A DNA stretch of 38,422 bases, taken from the NCBI RefSeq assembly GCF_902859645.1, contig NZ_CADIJR010000059.1, positions 1 to 38,422 on the forward strand, read 5' to 3'. Positions within the stretch are counted from its first letter, which is position 1; every line of letters starts with the position of its first letter. Source of the stretch: Achromobacter insuavis. Its GTDB lineage: Bacteria > Pseudomonadota > Gammaproteobacteria > Burkholderiales > Burkholderiaceae_B. The translations under genes were made by a program, and so were the position numbers. The notes under the pieces were generated by a model that saw only the letters and a list, made by a program, of their open reading frames with translations, did no database searches and was not told the DNA's origin. Shown piece after piece: positions 15,077 through 22,926 of the stretch.

Positions 15077-16387
15077 ATGCATCTTGTCGCCTCCGGTTTT
15101 CCGATTCTACCCGCGCTGATCACCGCGATCACGATCGCGTTGTGGGCCTTTTCGCGCTTGCCGGAATACCTGACGGCGCTGCTGTTCTTCAGCGCCGCGA
15201 TGATCGTCGCCGCCGCCCCGCGCGAGGTGGTGTTCTCCGGATTCTCGTCGGCGGCATTCTGGCTGGTGCTGAGCGGCTACGTGCTGGGCCTGGCGCTGAA
15301 GTACACGGGCCTGGCCGACCGCATGGCGAGCGCGCTGTCGCGGCGCCTGTCGGGTTCGTATCCCAAGGTGGTGGCCGGCGTGGTGGCGCTGACCTACCTG
15401 CTGGCCTTCGTGATGCCGTCGAACATGGGCCGTATCGCCCTGCTGATGCCGATCGTGCTGGCCTATGCCGACCAGATCGGCCTGGTCGCGGGCCGGCGCG
15501 GGCGCATCGGCCTGGCGCTGGCGGTGGGCTTTGGCACCTTCCAGCTGTCCACCTCCATCCTGCCGGCCAACGTGCCCAACCTGGTGATGGCGGGCAGCAT
15601 CGAATCCAGCTATGGCCTGCAGCTGGGCTACCTGCCATACCTGTGGCTGCATGCGCCGGTGCTGGGCATCCTGAAAGGCGCGGTGCTGGTGGCCTGTATT
15701 GCCTGGCTGTTCCGCGACACCCCCGAGGCGGCGCCGCCTGCGCCCGCCGCCCAGCCCCTGTCGGCGGCGGAAAAGCGCCTGGCCGTGCTGCTGGGGCTGA
15801 CGTTGCTGGGCTGGGTGACGGACGGATGGCACGGCGTGTCGCCGGCCTGGATCGGGCTGGCGTCGGCCTGTGTGTGCCTGTTGCCCAAGGTGGGTTTCGT
15901 CAGCGGCGAGCAGTTCGGCAAGGAGGTGAATTTCCGCACCGCGATCTACGTGGCGGGCATCCTGGGGCTGGCCGCGATGGTGGCCGACAGCGGCCTGGGC
16001 GGCATCATCGGCCGCGCCTTGCTGGCCTGGCTGCCGCTGTCGCCCGAGGCGCCGATGCAGAGCTTCTTTTCGCTGGTGGGGCTGTCGGCGGCGCTGAACT
16101 TCGTGGTCACGGCCAACGGCGTGCCGGCCCTGTATACGCCGCTGGCCGAGACGCTGGCGCAGGCCTCGGGCTTTCCGCTGATGACGGTGCTGATGGCGCA
16201 GGTGGCCGGCTACGCCACCGTCATCATGCCGTACCAGGCCTCGCCCATCGTGGTGGCGATGGGCATGGGCCAGGTGCCGGCGCGCAGCGGGCTGGCGCTG
16301 AGCCTGCTGACCGCGCTGGTGTCGTTCGTGGCGCTGGTGCCGCTGGACTACCTGTGGTTCAGGCTCCTGGGAATGCCGGGATCGTGA
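15077..16387 (+). CDS. DASS/SLC13-type anion permease
   Basis: A 436-residue inner-membrane protein with about 11-12 helices. Two related halves carry FVMPSNMGRIALLMPIVLAY plus GTFQLSTSILPANVPNLVMAG, and NFVVTANGVPALYTPLAETLA plus MPYQASPIVVAM, the paired pore motifs of sodium- or antiport-driven di/tricarboxylate or sulphate carriers. The substrate cannot be read from sequence; an organic acid is most likely. The start ATG 15077 has no strong Shine-Dalgarno. It is divergent from its presumed LysR regulator. The 3' end overlaps the convergent VOC gene by 29 nt. Confidence 0.82.
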   Translation: MHLVASGFPILPALITAITIALWAFSRLPEYLTALLFFSAAMIVAAAPREVVFSGFSSAAFWLVLSGYVLGLALKYTGLADRMASALSRRLSGSYPKVVAGVVALTYLLAFVMPSNMGRIALLMPIVLAYADQIGLVAGRRGRIGLALAVGFGTFQLSTSILPANVPNLVMAGSIESSYGLQLGYLPYLWLHAPVLGILKGAVLVACIAWLFRDTPEAAPPAPAAQPLSAAEKRLAVLLGLTLLGWVTDGWHGVSPAWIGLASACVCLLPKVGFVSGEQFGKEVNFRTAIYVAGILGLAAMVADSGLGGIIGRALLAWLPLSPEAPMQSFFSLVGLSAALNFVVTANGVPALYTPLAETLAQASGFPLMTVLMAQVAGYATVIMPYQASPIVVAMGMGQVPARSGLALSLLTALVSFVALVPLDYLWFRLLGMPGS

Positions 16388-16781
16388 CCAGTTCCTCCTC
16401 GGCGGGGACGGCGTCGGGCGCCGGCGCGAACACGCGCAGGCGGTGGCCGTCGGGGTCGAGCGCCACAAAGGTGCGGCCGAAGTCCATGTTGGTGGGCGCC
16501 TGCAGGATCGGCAGGCCGCGCAGGCTCCAGTCGAGGTGGCGCCGGTTGAGCGCGTCGGCGTCGGGCACGGTGAAGGCCAGCTCGGTGCAGCCGCCGCGGC
16601 CGGCGGCGGCCGGCTCGACGGTGTGGCGCGACCACAGGCCCAGCATCAGGCCGGAATCGAGCGCGAACAGCGCGAAGGTGGGCGAGCTTTCGACGGGCGG
16701 GCGGTTCAGCAGCGCGCTGTAGAACGCCGCGCTGGCCTCGGGCTTGTCGACGTAGAAAATGACGAAGTTCTTGGCGGACAT
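16359..16781 (-). CDS. VOC-superfamily (glyoxalase/bleomycin-resistance fold) protein
   Basis: A 140-residue protein made of two beta-alpha-beta-beta-beta units. NFVIFYVDKPEASAAFYSALLNRPP starts the first and TELAFTVPDADALNRRH the second; GRTFVALDPDGHRLRVFAP closes it. It resembles the phenazine-resistance-like VOC group. Metal-binding residues are not obvious, so it may bind a small molecule rather than catalyse. AGGAG lies six bases before ATG 16781. It sits 111 nt downstream of a YafY/WYL regulator gene on the same strand, with repeat elements in between, and is probably that regulator's target. Confidence 0.83.
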   Translation of the reverse strand: MSAKNFVIFYVDKPEASAAFYSALLNRPPVESSPTFALFALDSGLMLGLWSRHTVEPAAAGRGGCTELAFTVPDADALNRRHLDWSLRGLPILQAPTNMDFGRTFVALDPDGHRLRVFAPAPDAVPAEEELVTIPAFPGA

Positions 16782-16798
16782 GATGCGCTCCTGGTTGA

Positions 16799-16810
16799 AT
16801 GAGCGCTCAT
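16799..16810. promoter_or_regulatory. palindrome upstream of the VOC gene
   Basis: ATGAGCGCTCAT is a perfect 12-bp palindrome 17 nt before the VOC start. It could be an operator for a dimeric regulator or part of the promoter. It is distinct from the TGTCAG direct repeat nearby. Confidence 0.4.
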
Positions 16811-16825
16811 CTTAGAGAGGCATGC

Positions 16826-16841
16826 TGTCAGATTTTGTCAG
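16826..16841. promoter_or_regulatory. 10-bp-spaced direct repeat, candidate YafY/WYL operator
   Basis: TGTCAG occurs at 16826-16831 and 16836-16841, one helical turn apart; on the minus strand this is a tandem CTGACA. Tandem half-sites in the gap between a YafY-type regulator and a VOC gene fit binding by this regulator class to the promoter of the VOC gene. Confidence 0.5.
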
Positions 16842-16892
16842 CAGTCTTCATGCCGATGTCGCACCCGCCGGCGCGGCGGCGGACGCCCCGGA

Positions 16893-17585
16893 TCAGCAGC
16901 CGTCGGACTTGGCGGTATTGAGGGCGCGCCATTCCTTGAGCAGCACGTGGCGGCGGCGCGGATAGCGTTGCCCGGGCTCGAGCGTGGCGATGCGGTCGGT
17001 GCGGAAATGGCGGAAGTCCTGGCGCAGTTCGCACCAGGCCATGACGATGCGCACGCTGTCGAAAAACCCCAGGGCGAACGGCCAGATGACGCGCTCGGAA
17101 TCGGCACCCTTGTCGTCGCGGTAGGTGATGGCGATCTTCTGTTCGCCGCGGATCGCCTGGCGGATCAGGGACAGGTCGACCCGGTCGACCACCGCCCAGC
17201 TGCTGGGGCCGACCAGCAGCGGAATGGCGTCCAGTTCGTCGCGCAGTTCCTGCGGCAGCACCGCGCTGATCTTGGCCAGCGCGTTGGCGGCGGCCTGGCC
17301 CAGCCGCGCGTCCGAGCGGCCGGCGACCCAGCGGGTGCCCAGCACCAGGGCCTCGATTTCTTCGGTGCTGAACATCAGCGGCGGCAGCATGAAGCCGGGC
17401 CGCAGCACGTAGCCGATGCCCGGCTCGCCCTCGATTTCGGCGCCCTGGGCCTGCAGCGTGGCGATGTCGCGGTACAGCGTGCGCAGGCTGACGCCCAGGT
17501 CGGCGGCCAGGCGGTGGCCGCTGACGGGCAGGCGGTGGCAGCGCAGGGTCTGCAGCAGGTCCAGGAGGCGTTCGGTGCGGGACAT
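16893..17585 (-). CDS. YafY-family transcriptional regulator (HTH_11 + WYL)
   Basis: A 230-residue regulator. The N-terminal HTH_11 is MSRTERLLDLLQTLRCHRLPVSGHRLAADLGVSLRTLYRDIATLQ (1-45), followed by IEGEPGIGYVLRPGFMLPPLMFSTEEIEAL. The C-terminal WYL-like domain includes ITYRDDKGADSERVIWPFALGFFDSVRIVMAWCELRQDFRHFRTDRI. WYL domains sense small ligands or nucleic acids. ATG 17585 was chosen; the frame extends to a TTG at 17606. It lies directly upstream of the VOC gene on the same strand, the common regulator-effector pair of this family. Confidence 0.9.
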   Translation of the reverse strand: MSRTERLLDLLQTLRCHRLPVSGHRLAADLGVSLRTLYRDIATLQAQGAEIEGEPGIGYVLRPGFMLPPLMFSTEEIEALVLGTRWVAGRSDARLGQAAANALAKISAVLPQELRDELDAIPLLVGPSSWAVVDRVDLSLIRQAIRGEQKIAITYRDDKGADSERVIWPFALGFFDSVRIVMAWCELRQDFRHFRTDRIATLEPGQRYPRRRHVLLKEWRALNTAKSDGC

Positions 17586-17673
17586 GGGGGGCGGGCAAGG
17601 GCGCAACGGCGTAATGCTGCCACGAAAACGGCAGCAGCCGGAAGCCTCGGCCCGCCGTCCTTATCCTGCTGAC

Positions 17674-18636
17674 TCAACCCGGCAGCGCCGCCAGCCAGTC
17701 GTGCACCCGCCCGGCCAGCGCCAGGCTGTTGCGGTCCATCATCAGCATATGCGAGTTGCCGTGGATGCCCTGGTCGGGCAGCGACAGCACCGTGACGCTG
17801 GCATGGCGCGCGGCGAATTCCCGCACCCGCGCCCGCATCCGCGGCCAGCGCGGGTCGGTGTCCATGTGGTCGCCCATCACGATCAGGGTAGGGGTGTCGT
17901 AGCGGGCATCGGGCCCCAGGTCGGGGATGCTGGCCGGCTCCAGCGCCACCAGCGCCCGCACCCGCTCGGGCTGGGCGTGGGCGGCGCGGATGCCGAACAC
18001 GCCGGCCTGCGAATGGCAGACCACGATGGCCGCGCCGATCCGCTCCAGGAAAGCCTGGTAGGCGCGCAGGATGGCGGCATCGGTGTGGACCCAGCGCGGC
18101 ACCATCTGCGCGGCCAGCGCGTCGAACGCCTCCAGCGGGAACTGCGTGTCCGGGTAGGCGCTGCCGGGGCCGGGCCGGGTGCCCGGGCGGCCGATGCGAA
18201 AGCGCGTGTAGCAGTCCTCCCGCGCCTGCACCACCGGCGCGTCGGGCCAGACGTGCGGCGCGGCGCCGGCGCGGCCGCGTTCCACCGCATCGCACAGGTA
18301 GGCGTCCCAGCCGCGCCGCAGGAAATAGTGCAGCCAGCCCGGGCGGCCGTCCGGCGTGGTCTCCCAGGCCGCGCCGGTCATGCCGCCGCCATGCCAGAAC
18401 GCCAGCGGCGGCCGGCCGTTGGCCGGCTCCGACAGGAAGTACTGCGCGTACATCTGTTCGACGCGGTAGGTGCCGTTGGGATCCAGCGCCACCGGCTGGC
18501 CGCCTTCGGCCATGACCAGCTCGCGCCGCGGCAGGCCGCTGAGCGCCAGGTCGCGGCCGCCGACGTGGAACGCGCCCATGTCGCGCAGGCGGATCGGCGC
18601 CAGCGCCGGGCCGTCGTCAGGGGCAGCGGCCATCAT
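17674..18636 (-). CDS. alpha/beta-hydrolase esterase paired with a Bug binding protein
   Basis: A 320-residue hydrolase with no signal peptide. The oxyanion loop is HGGGMTG (82-88), the nucleophile Ser209 lies in VVCHSQAGVFG, and His296 in GNSHMLMMD closes the triad; the acid may be Glu233 (VALEPAS) or Asp256 (VMGDHMD). The elbow reads C-H-S-Q-A instead of G-x-S-x-G. It matches the arylesterase-like family ending in GNxHMLM. The start ATG 18636 overlaps the stop of the upstream Bug gene as ATGA, so the two are translationally coupled. The imported ligand is therefore probably an ester or lactone that this enzyme opens. Confidence 0.83.
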   Translation of the reverse strand: MMAAAPDDGPALAPIRLRDMGAFHVGGRDLALSGLPRRELVMAEGGQPVALDPNGTYRVEQMYAQYFLSEPANGRPPLAFWHGGGMTGAAWETTPDGRPGWLHYFLRRGWDAYLCDAVERGRAGAAPHVWPDAPVVQAREDCYTRFRIGRPGTRPGPGSAYPDTQFPLEAFDALAAQMVPRWVHTDAAILRAYQAFLERIGAAIVVCHSQAGVFGIRAAHAQPERVRALVALEPASIPDLGPDARYDTPTLIVMGDHMDTDPRWPRMRARVREFAARHASVTVLSLPDQGIHGNSHMLMMDRNSLALAGRVHDWLAALPG

Positions 18637-19646
18637 TCGGCCTTGATGTGGTTGGTCTCGATGACCTGTTTCCACTTGGCCGTTTCGGTGGTGACGAAGC
18701 GGCCCAGGTCGGCGCGCGAGCCGGCGGCGGTCTCGACGCCCAGTTCGCGCATCTTGGCCGCCACCTCGGGCGCCTGCAGCGCCTGGGCGAAGGCGTCGTG
18801 CAGCGTGTCCAGCACCGGGGCCGGGGTGCCGGCCGGCGCCATCACGCCGAACCAGGGCGTGATCAGAAAGTCGGGCACGCCGGCCTCGGCGAAGGTCGGC
18901 ACGTCCGGAATCGCCGGCGCGCGCGCGGCGCTGGCCACGGCCAGGGCGCGCAGCTTGCCGGCGCGGATGTTGGCCAGCGAGGCCGGCAGGTTGTCGAAGT
19001 ACATGTCGACCTGGCCGCCGAGCAGGTCGGCCGCCACCTGGCCGGCGCCCTTGTACGGGATGTGGGCCAGGTCGATGCCGGCGCGCTGCTTGAGCAGCTC
19101 GGTCGCCAGGTGGGCCGAGCCGCCGATGCCGGAGGAGGCCGAATTGAGCTTGCCGGGGTTGGCGCGGGCATACGCCAGCAGCGCCGGCAGCGTGTCGGCC
19201 GGCACCTTGGGATTGACCACCAGCACGCTCGGCACGGTGCCGATCATGGCGACGGGGGCGAAGTCCTTGACGATGTCGTAGGGCGCCGGCTGGTAGAGCG
19301 ACGGCGCCACGGTGCAGCCGAATGCGCACATCAGCAGCGTCTGGCCGTCGGGGGCGGCGCGCGCCACCGCCTGCGCGCCGATGTTGCCGCCGGCGCCGGC
19401 GCGGTTCTCGACGATCAGCGGCTGGCCGAGACGCTTGGAAATGTTGTCGCTGAGCAGGCGCGCCAGGATGTCGGGCGTGCCGCCGGCGGGGAAGGGCACC
19501 ACCAGCGTGATCGGGCGGCTGGGGAAGTCGGCGGCCTGGGCGGCCAGCGGCAGGCAGGCGGCCAGCGCCAGCAGGGCACGGCCGGCCCAGCGGGCCAGCA
19601 CGGGGCGCAGGCGCCGCGGCGCGGGAAGGTGGCGGGTGGGGCCCAT
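18633..19646 (-). CDS. Bug/TctC-family tripartite tricarboxylate-type binding protein
   Basis: A 337-residue periplasmic protein with a signal peptide ending in PLAAQA (cut after Ala38). Family motifs are PSRPITLVVPFPAGGTPDILAR, VENRAGAGGNIGAQAVA, IPYKGAGQVAADLLGGQVDMYFDN and VPTFAEAGVPDF. Bug proteins are strongly expanded in Bordetella and relatives and bind carboxylates, amides or aromatics. No TctA/TctB membrane genes are nearby, so it must use a remote transporter or act as a sensor. ATG 19646 has GGAG seven bases upstream; the frame extends to 19778 through the operator region. Confidence 0.9.
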   Translation of the reverse strand: MGPTRHLPAPRRLRPVLARWAGRALLALAACLPLAAQAADFPSRPITLVVPFPAGGTPDILARLLSDNISKRLGQPLIVENRAGAGGNIGAQAVARAAPDGQTLLMCAFGCTVAPSLYQPAPYDIVKDFAPVAMIGTVPSVLVVNPKVPADTLPALLAYARANPGKLNSASSGIGGSAHLATELLKQRAGIDLAHIPYKGAGQVAADLLGGQVDMYFDNLPASLANIRAGKLRALAVASAARAPAIPDVPTFAEAGVPDFLITPWFGVMAPAGTPAPVLDTLHDAFAQALQAPEVAAKMRELGVETAAGSRADLGRFVTTETAKWKQVIETNHIKAE

Positions 19647-19743
19647 GGTTGTCTCCGTAGCGGGTGGCCGGGTCGAAACGCCCGGTCCGTGGCGGACTGT
19701 AGCCAAGCCGGCGGCGCCTGCCCAATGCCGGTGGCGCAAGACC

Positions 19744-19765
19744 ACCATATCGAATTCGGTATGGT
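19744..19765. promoter_or_regulatory. 22-bp near-perfect palindrome, LysR operator of the Bug-esterase pair
   Basis: ACCATA at 19744-19749 and TATGGT at 19760-19765 flank the palindromic core CGAATTCG (19751-19758). Only one base pair of the 22-bp element breaks the symmetry (19750/19759). It lies 38 nt before the divergent LysR gene and 98 nt before the Bug gene, the expected place of a shared operator. Confidence 0.65.
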
Positions 19766-19802
19766 TCTTTTCAGTCATTCAGTTACGGCATAGCATCTCG
19801 CC

Positions 19803-20753
19803 ATGAGCGACGCCCACTCCTTGCCCTCCCTGCGCAGGCTCGACATGAACCTGCTGCTGACCTTCGACGTGCTGATGCGCACGCGCAGCGCCACCGCCAG
19901 TTCGCGCCTGCTGCACAAGACGCAGCCGGCCATCAGCCGCGACCTGGCGCGCCTGCGCCTGCGGCTGGAGGATCCGCTGCTGGTGGTGGTGAAGGGCCGC
20001 TTCATCCCGACGGAGCGCGCGCTGGAACTGCATGCGGCGGTGCACGACGCGCTGGCGCAGCTCGAGGCCGCGCTGCGTCCGGCCGAGGCCTTCGATCCGG
20101 CGCGCGCCGAGGGCGTGGTCAACATCGGCACCGGCGCGCACAGCGAGATCCTGCTGGCCGCGCCGCTGATCGAGCGGCTGCATAGCGCCGCGCCCGGCGT
20201 GACGCTGCGCTTCCAGTCGCTGCACGGCGACTTCGCGCCCGACGACCTGGAGGCCGAACGGCTGCACATCGCCATCGGCCTGTTCGGCAAGGTGCCGGCG
20301 CGCTTTCACCGCGACGCGCTGTATACCGACCGTCGCGTCTGCGTGCTGTCGGCGCGGCATCCCTGGGCCGGGCGCGGCGCGCTGACGCTGGCCGACCTGG
20401 GCGCGATCAAGTGGTTCGCGTTCGAGCAGATGTACGGCCGCGAGACGACCTTCGACCGGCTGCTCAAGCCGGGCGCCGGCCGCATGACGTTCTCGGCCTA
20501 TCTGTCGGGTTTCGGCGTGGCGCCCTACGTGCTGGTGGACACTGACTATGCCACCACCATGCCGGCCAGCGTGGCGCGGGCGCACTGCCGCCATTTCCCG
20601 CTGGCGATGCTGGAAATGCCGGCGCGGCTGCGGCGCATGGAACTGGCGATGGTGTGGGCGCGCCGCCAGCACGCCTCGCCGTTGCAGGCGTGGCTGCGCG
20701 GCCAGGTGCGCGACGTGCTGCGCGAGCGCCTGGCCGCGGACGTCCCGGCTTAG
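19803..20753 (+). CDS. LysR-type regulator of the Bug-esterase operon
   Basis: A 316-residue LysR protein of the NodD/PcpR-like branch. The winged helix is at about 12-72 (LDMNLLLTFDVLMRTRSATASSRLLHKTQPAISRDLARLRLRLEDPLLVV). Effector-domain segments include VNIGTGAHSEILLAAPLIERL and the YVLVDTDYATTMPASVA loop. It is divergent from the Bug gene with the 22-bp palindrome in the gap, so control of that operon is likely. Its stop overlaps the stop of the next convergent gene by 4 nt. Confidence 0.88.
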   Translation: MSDAHSLPSLRRLDMNLLLTFDVLMRTRSATASSRLLHKTQPAISRDLARLRLRLEDPLLVVVKGRFIPTERALELHAAVHDALAQLEAALRPAEAFDPARAEGVVNIGTGAHSEILLAAPLIERLHSAAPGVTLRFQSLHGDFAPDDLEAERLHIAIGLFGKVPARFHRDALYTDRRVCVLSARHPWAGRGALTLADLGAIKWFAFEQMYGRETTFDRLLKPGAGRMTFSAYLSGFGVAPYVLVDTDYATTMPASVARAHCRHFPLAMLEMPARLRRMELAMVWARRQHASPLQAWLRGQVRDVLRERLAADVPA

Positions 20754-21613
20754 CGGGCGACCGGCTTGCCGGTGGCCACGTCGATGGCCGAGCCGTCTTC
20801 CAGGCTGACGCGGTAGATCTCGCGCAGCACGTTGCCGGCGAAACCGATCTCGACGATGGACACGTCCTTGAAGGTGGTCTGGATGCCGTCGGGCAGCACG
20901 GCGTTGAACTTGGCGGACTCCTGCTTCATGGCGTCGGCCAGGCGCGCGTCGTACAGCGCCATGCTGTAGACCAGCGTGGTGTGCGGGTTGTGGGCGCGCA
21001 CTTCCTTGCCGTCCTTCATCACGTTGACGCCGCTCACGCCCATGGTCTTGACCAGGTCGCGGCCGGCGTCGGCCATCTTGGCGTAGACCGGGCCGGTCAC
21101 GCGCGGCAGCGGGCCGTCGCGCAGCGGCGCCAGGGCAGCCGTGGTCACGGTGTTGTAGGCCATCATGGCCTCGAAGCCCGCGCCGCTCTTGACCACGCCC
21201 AGGTCCAGCCACCACGGGTGGCCCGCGCCCTTGGCGGCTTCGGTCGGGTAGAAGTCCTTGAGGGTGACCTGCAGCGGCGCCGGCGGCTTGGGCAGCGCGC
21301 GCAGCATGCGCTGCGGTGTGGCGCTGTCGGCGCTGTGGATGTGGACCACGGTCACGTGCGGGATGTTGGGCGTTTCGGCCTCGGTCTTCAGGCCGAGGGC
21401 CAGCAAGTCCTGCTTGAGCGCGCCGTTGACCTTGGCGTCCAGCACGGCGTTGACGTCCTGCGGCAGGCGGTAGACCACGCCGTAGGTCGTCTTGTGTTCG
21501 CGGAAGGCGGGCTGCTCGAGCGCGCTGTTGTCGATGGGGGCGGCGGCGAAGGCGGCCGAGAAGGTGGCCAGGGACAGGCCCAGGGCGGCCAGGGGCAAGA
21601 CGCGTTTGATCAT
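20750..21613 (-). CDS. exported protein with two H-x-T-h motifs (2H-phosphoesterase-like)
   Basis: A 287-residue protein with a signal peptide (MIKRVLPLAALGLSLATFSAAFA, cut near residue 23-24). Two motifs stand out: PHVTVV (His86, Thr88) and PHTTLVY (His211, Thr213), about 125 residues apart. Paired H-h-[T/S]-h motifs in two half-repeats are the hallmark of the 2H phosphoesterase fold (RNA ligase/cyclic phosphodiesterase type), whose known members are mostly cytoplasmic. The rest of the protein gives no firm family match. AAGGA precedes ATG 21613 at good spacing. It may be periplasmic and act on a nucleotide or sugar cyclic phosphate; this is inference from the motifs. Confidence 0.6.
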   Translation of the reverse strand: MIKRVLPLAALGLSLATFSAAFAAAPIDNSALEQPAFREHKTTYGVVYRLPQDVNAVLDAKVNGALKQDLLALGLKTEAETPNIPHVTVVHIHSADSATPQRMLRALPKPPAPLQVTLKDFYPTEAAKGAGHPWWLDLGVVKSGAGFEAMMAYNTVTTAALAPLRDGPLPRVTGPVYAKMADAGRDLVKTMGVSGVNVMKDGKEVRAHNPHTTLVYSMALYDARLADAMKQESAKFNAVLPDGIQTTFKDVSIVEIGFAGNVLREIYRVSLEDGSAIDVATGKPVAR

Positions 21614-21740
21614 GGATTTTCCTTTTATGTGTAAGACCCGCGAGAGTCCGGTCCAGTGTGGCCACGCCGGATGTACGGCGTATTGCACCAGTCCAAAGAA
21701 ATCCGATAGGCGGCCGAGCCTGGCCGATAGCTGCGCCCGG

Positions 21741-22208
21741 CTATAGCAGGAAGACGGCCGCCACGATCAGCAGCCCCAGCGCCAGGTTGACCCCGACCCA
21801 GCGGCGGATGCCGGCCATGGCCTGGCCGCCGCGCGGCCATTCCGAGGCGGCCACCGCCGCGCGCAGGCGCGGATAGAGCGCCGCGCGGATGTAGGCATAG
21901 ATGGCCGTCATCACCAGCCCGCCCGTGGCCATCACGGTCCAGGCGCGCGGCATGAAGAAGGCGCCGCCGCTGCGCGCGGCCTGGGCCGCCTCCTGGCCGA
22001 TCATGACCGCGCCGGTCGCCAGGATCAGCACGATGGCGGCCAGCACCGCGTTCAGGAACGGGCCCAGCACCGCGGCCATCAACCGCAGGCGCTGCGGCGG
22101 TTCGAGTTGCGCGGCCGCCGGCCGCAGGAAACAGTGGGCGAACAGCATGCCGCCGACCCAGAGGATCACGGCCAGCAGGTGGATGAGTTTGAGGGCGCTG
22201 TAGAGCAT
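21741..22208 (-). CDS. CopD-like small membrane protein
   Basis: A 155-residue protein with four hydrophobic helices: LKLIHLLAVILWVGGMLFAHCFLRPAA, MAAVLGPFLNAVLAAIVLILATGAVMI, TVMATGGLVMTAIYAYIRAAL and WVGVNLALGLLIVAAVFLL. The N-terminal H-L-L-x-x-I-L-W-V-G-G-M-L motif with conserved His is typical of the CopD/YebZ-type copper-resistance domain. Copper transport is therefore only one possibility; many family members have no tested role. ATG 22208 lacks a strong Shine-Dalgarno, and the frame stays open to 22424 across the hurI promoter. It is divergent from hurI. Confidence 0.75.
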   Translation of the reverse strand: MLYSALKLIHLLAVILWVGGMLFAHCFLRPAAAQLEPPQRLRLMAAVLGPFLNAVLAAIVLILATGAVMIGQEAAQAARSGGAFFMPRAWTVMATGGLVMTAIYAYIRAALYPRLRAAVAASEWPRGGQAMAGIRRWVGVNLALGLLIVAAVFLL

Positions 22209-22368
22209 GGTGTCGGAGTTCGGGAAGGGGCCGCGCCGGCGCGATGCCGGCGGCGAGGCCTGGCTGTGGGCGGTGGCCGCCGGAGAAAAGGCGGCCGAAT
22301 CTGTCCCCATCATATATCCCCATGCCGCCCGGGCGGGCTTCTTGACGCGTGTCAGGGTTTTGCATTTA

Positions 22369-22388
22369 GAATGAGATTGATTTTTATT
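22369..22388. promoter_or_regulatory. Fur-box-like promoter region of hurI
   Basis: GAATGAGATTGATTTTTATT resembles the A/T-rich Fur repeat. Just upstream, TTGACG (22342-22347) and TTTAGA (22365-22370) are 17 nt apart and form a plausible sigma-70 promoter, so the box overlaps or follows the -10 element. Iron repression of a FecI-type sigma gene is expected here. Confidence 0.6.
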
Positions 22389-22416
22389 TGTGATCAAGAG
22401 AGTTCGGGAGTCCACC

Positions 22417-22926
22417 GTGTCCAACCTTGCGCTTGCCTCCGGCGACGCCGTCCATCTGCTCTACCGCGCGCACCACGGATGGCTGCATGGCTGGTTGCGG
22501 GGCAAGCTGGGCAATTCCTGCGATGCCGCCGACCTGGCGCAGGACACCTTCCTGCGAGTGCTGCGGCACCGACACGAACTCGACGCGCTGCGCGAGCCGC
22601 GCGCCTACCTGACCACCATCGCCAAGCGCCTGGTGCTGAATCACTACCGGCGCCGCTCGCTCGAACAGGCCTACCTGGACGCCCTGGCGGCCATGCCCGA
22701 GGCCACGGCGCCGTCGCCCGAGCAGCGCCTGCTCATCCTCGAAACGTTGCAGGAAATCGACGAGATGCTGGCGGGCCTGGCGCGGCCGGCGCGCCAGGCC
22801 TTCCTGATGGCGCAGCTCGAAGGGCTCAGCCATATCGAGATCGCCGCGCGGCTGAACGTGTCGGTGCGGTCGGTGCACCGCTACATCGCCAAGGGGTACG
22901 AGCAATGCATCATGGCGGTGATGTGA
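22417..22926 (+). CDS. hurI: FecI-type ECF sigma factor HurI
   Basis: A 169-residue ECF sigma factor. Region 2 contains LYRAHHGWLHGWLRGKLGNSCDAADLAQDTFLRVLR and region 4 QAFLMAQLEGLSHIEIAARLNVSVRSVHRYIAKG. In Bordetella HurI is freed by haem bound to BhuR and transcribes bhuRSTUV. GTG 22417 has GGGAG six bases upstream and was chosen over an earlier GTG at 22390 inside the promoter region. The gene is followed by hurR, which begins before its stop; the Fur-like box upstream couples it to iron level. Confidence 0.9.
   Translation: MSNLALASGDAVHLLYRAHHGWLHGWLRGKLGNSCDAADLAQDTFLRVLRHRHELDALREPRAYLTTIAKRLVLNHYRRRSLEQAYLDALAAMPEATAPSPEQRLLILETLQEIDEMLAGLARPARQAFLMAQLEGLSHIEIAARLNVSVRSVHRYIAKGYEQCIMAVM

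Noticed and set aside
17674-19725. 683-codon minus-strand frame running through both the esterase and the Bug protein region
   Set aside because: Only the part from 18636 on is a real protein; the N-terminal part is an Arg/Pro-rich shadow of the Bug gene in another frame, not a fusion.
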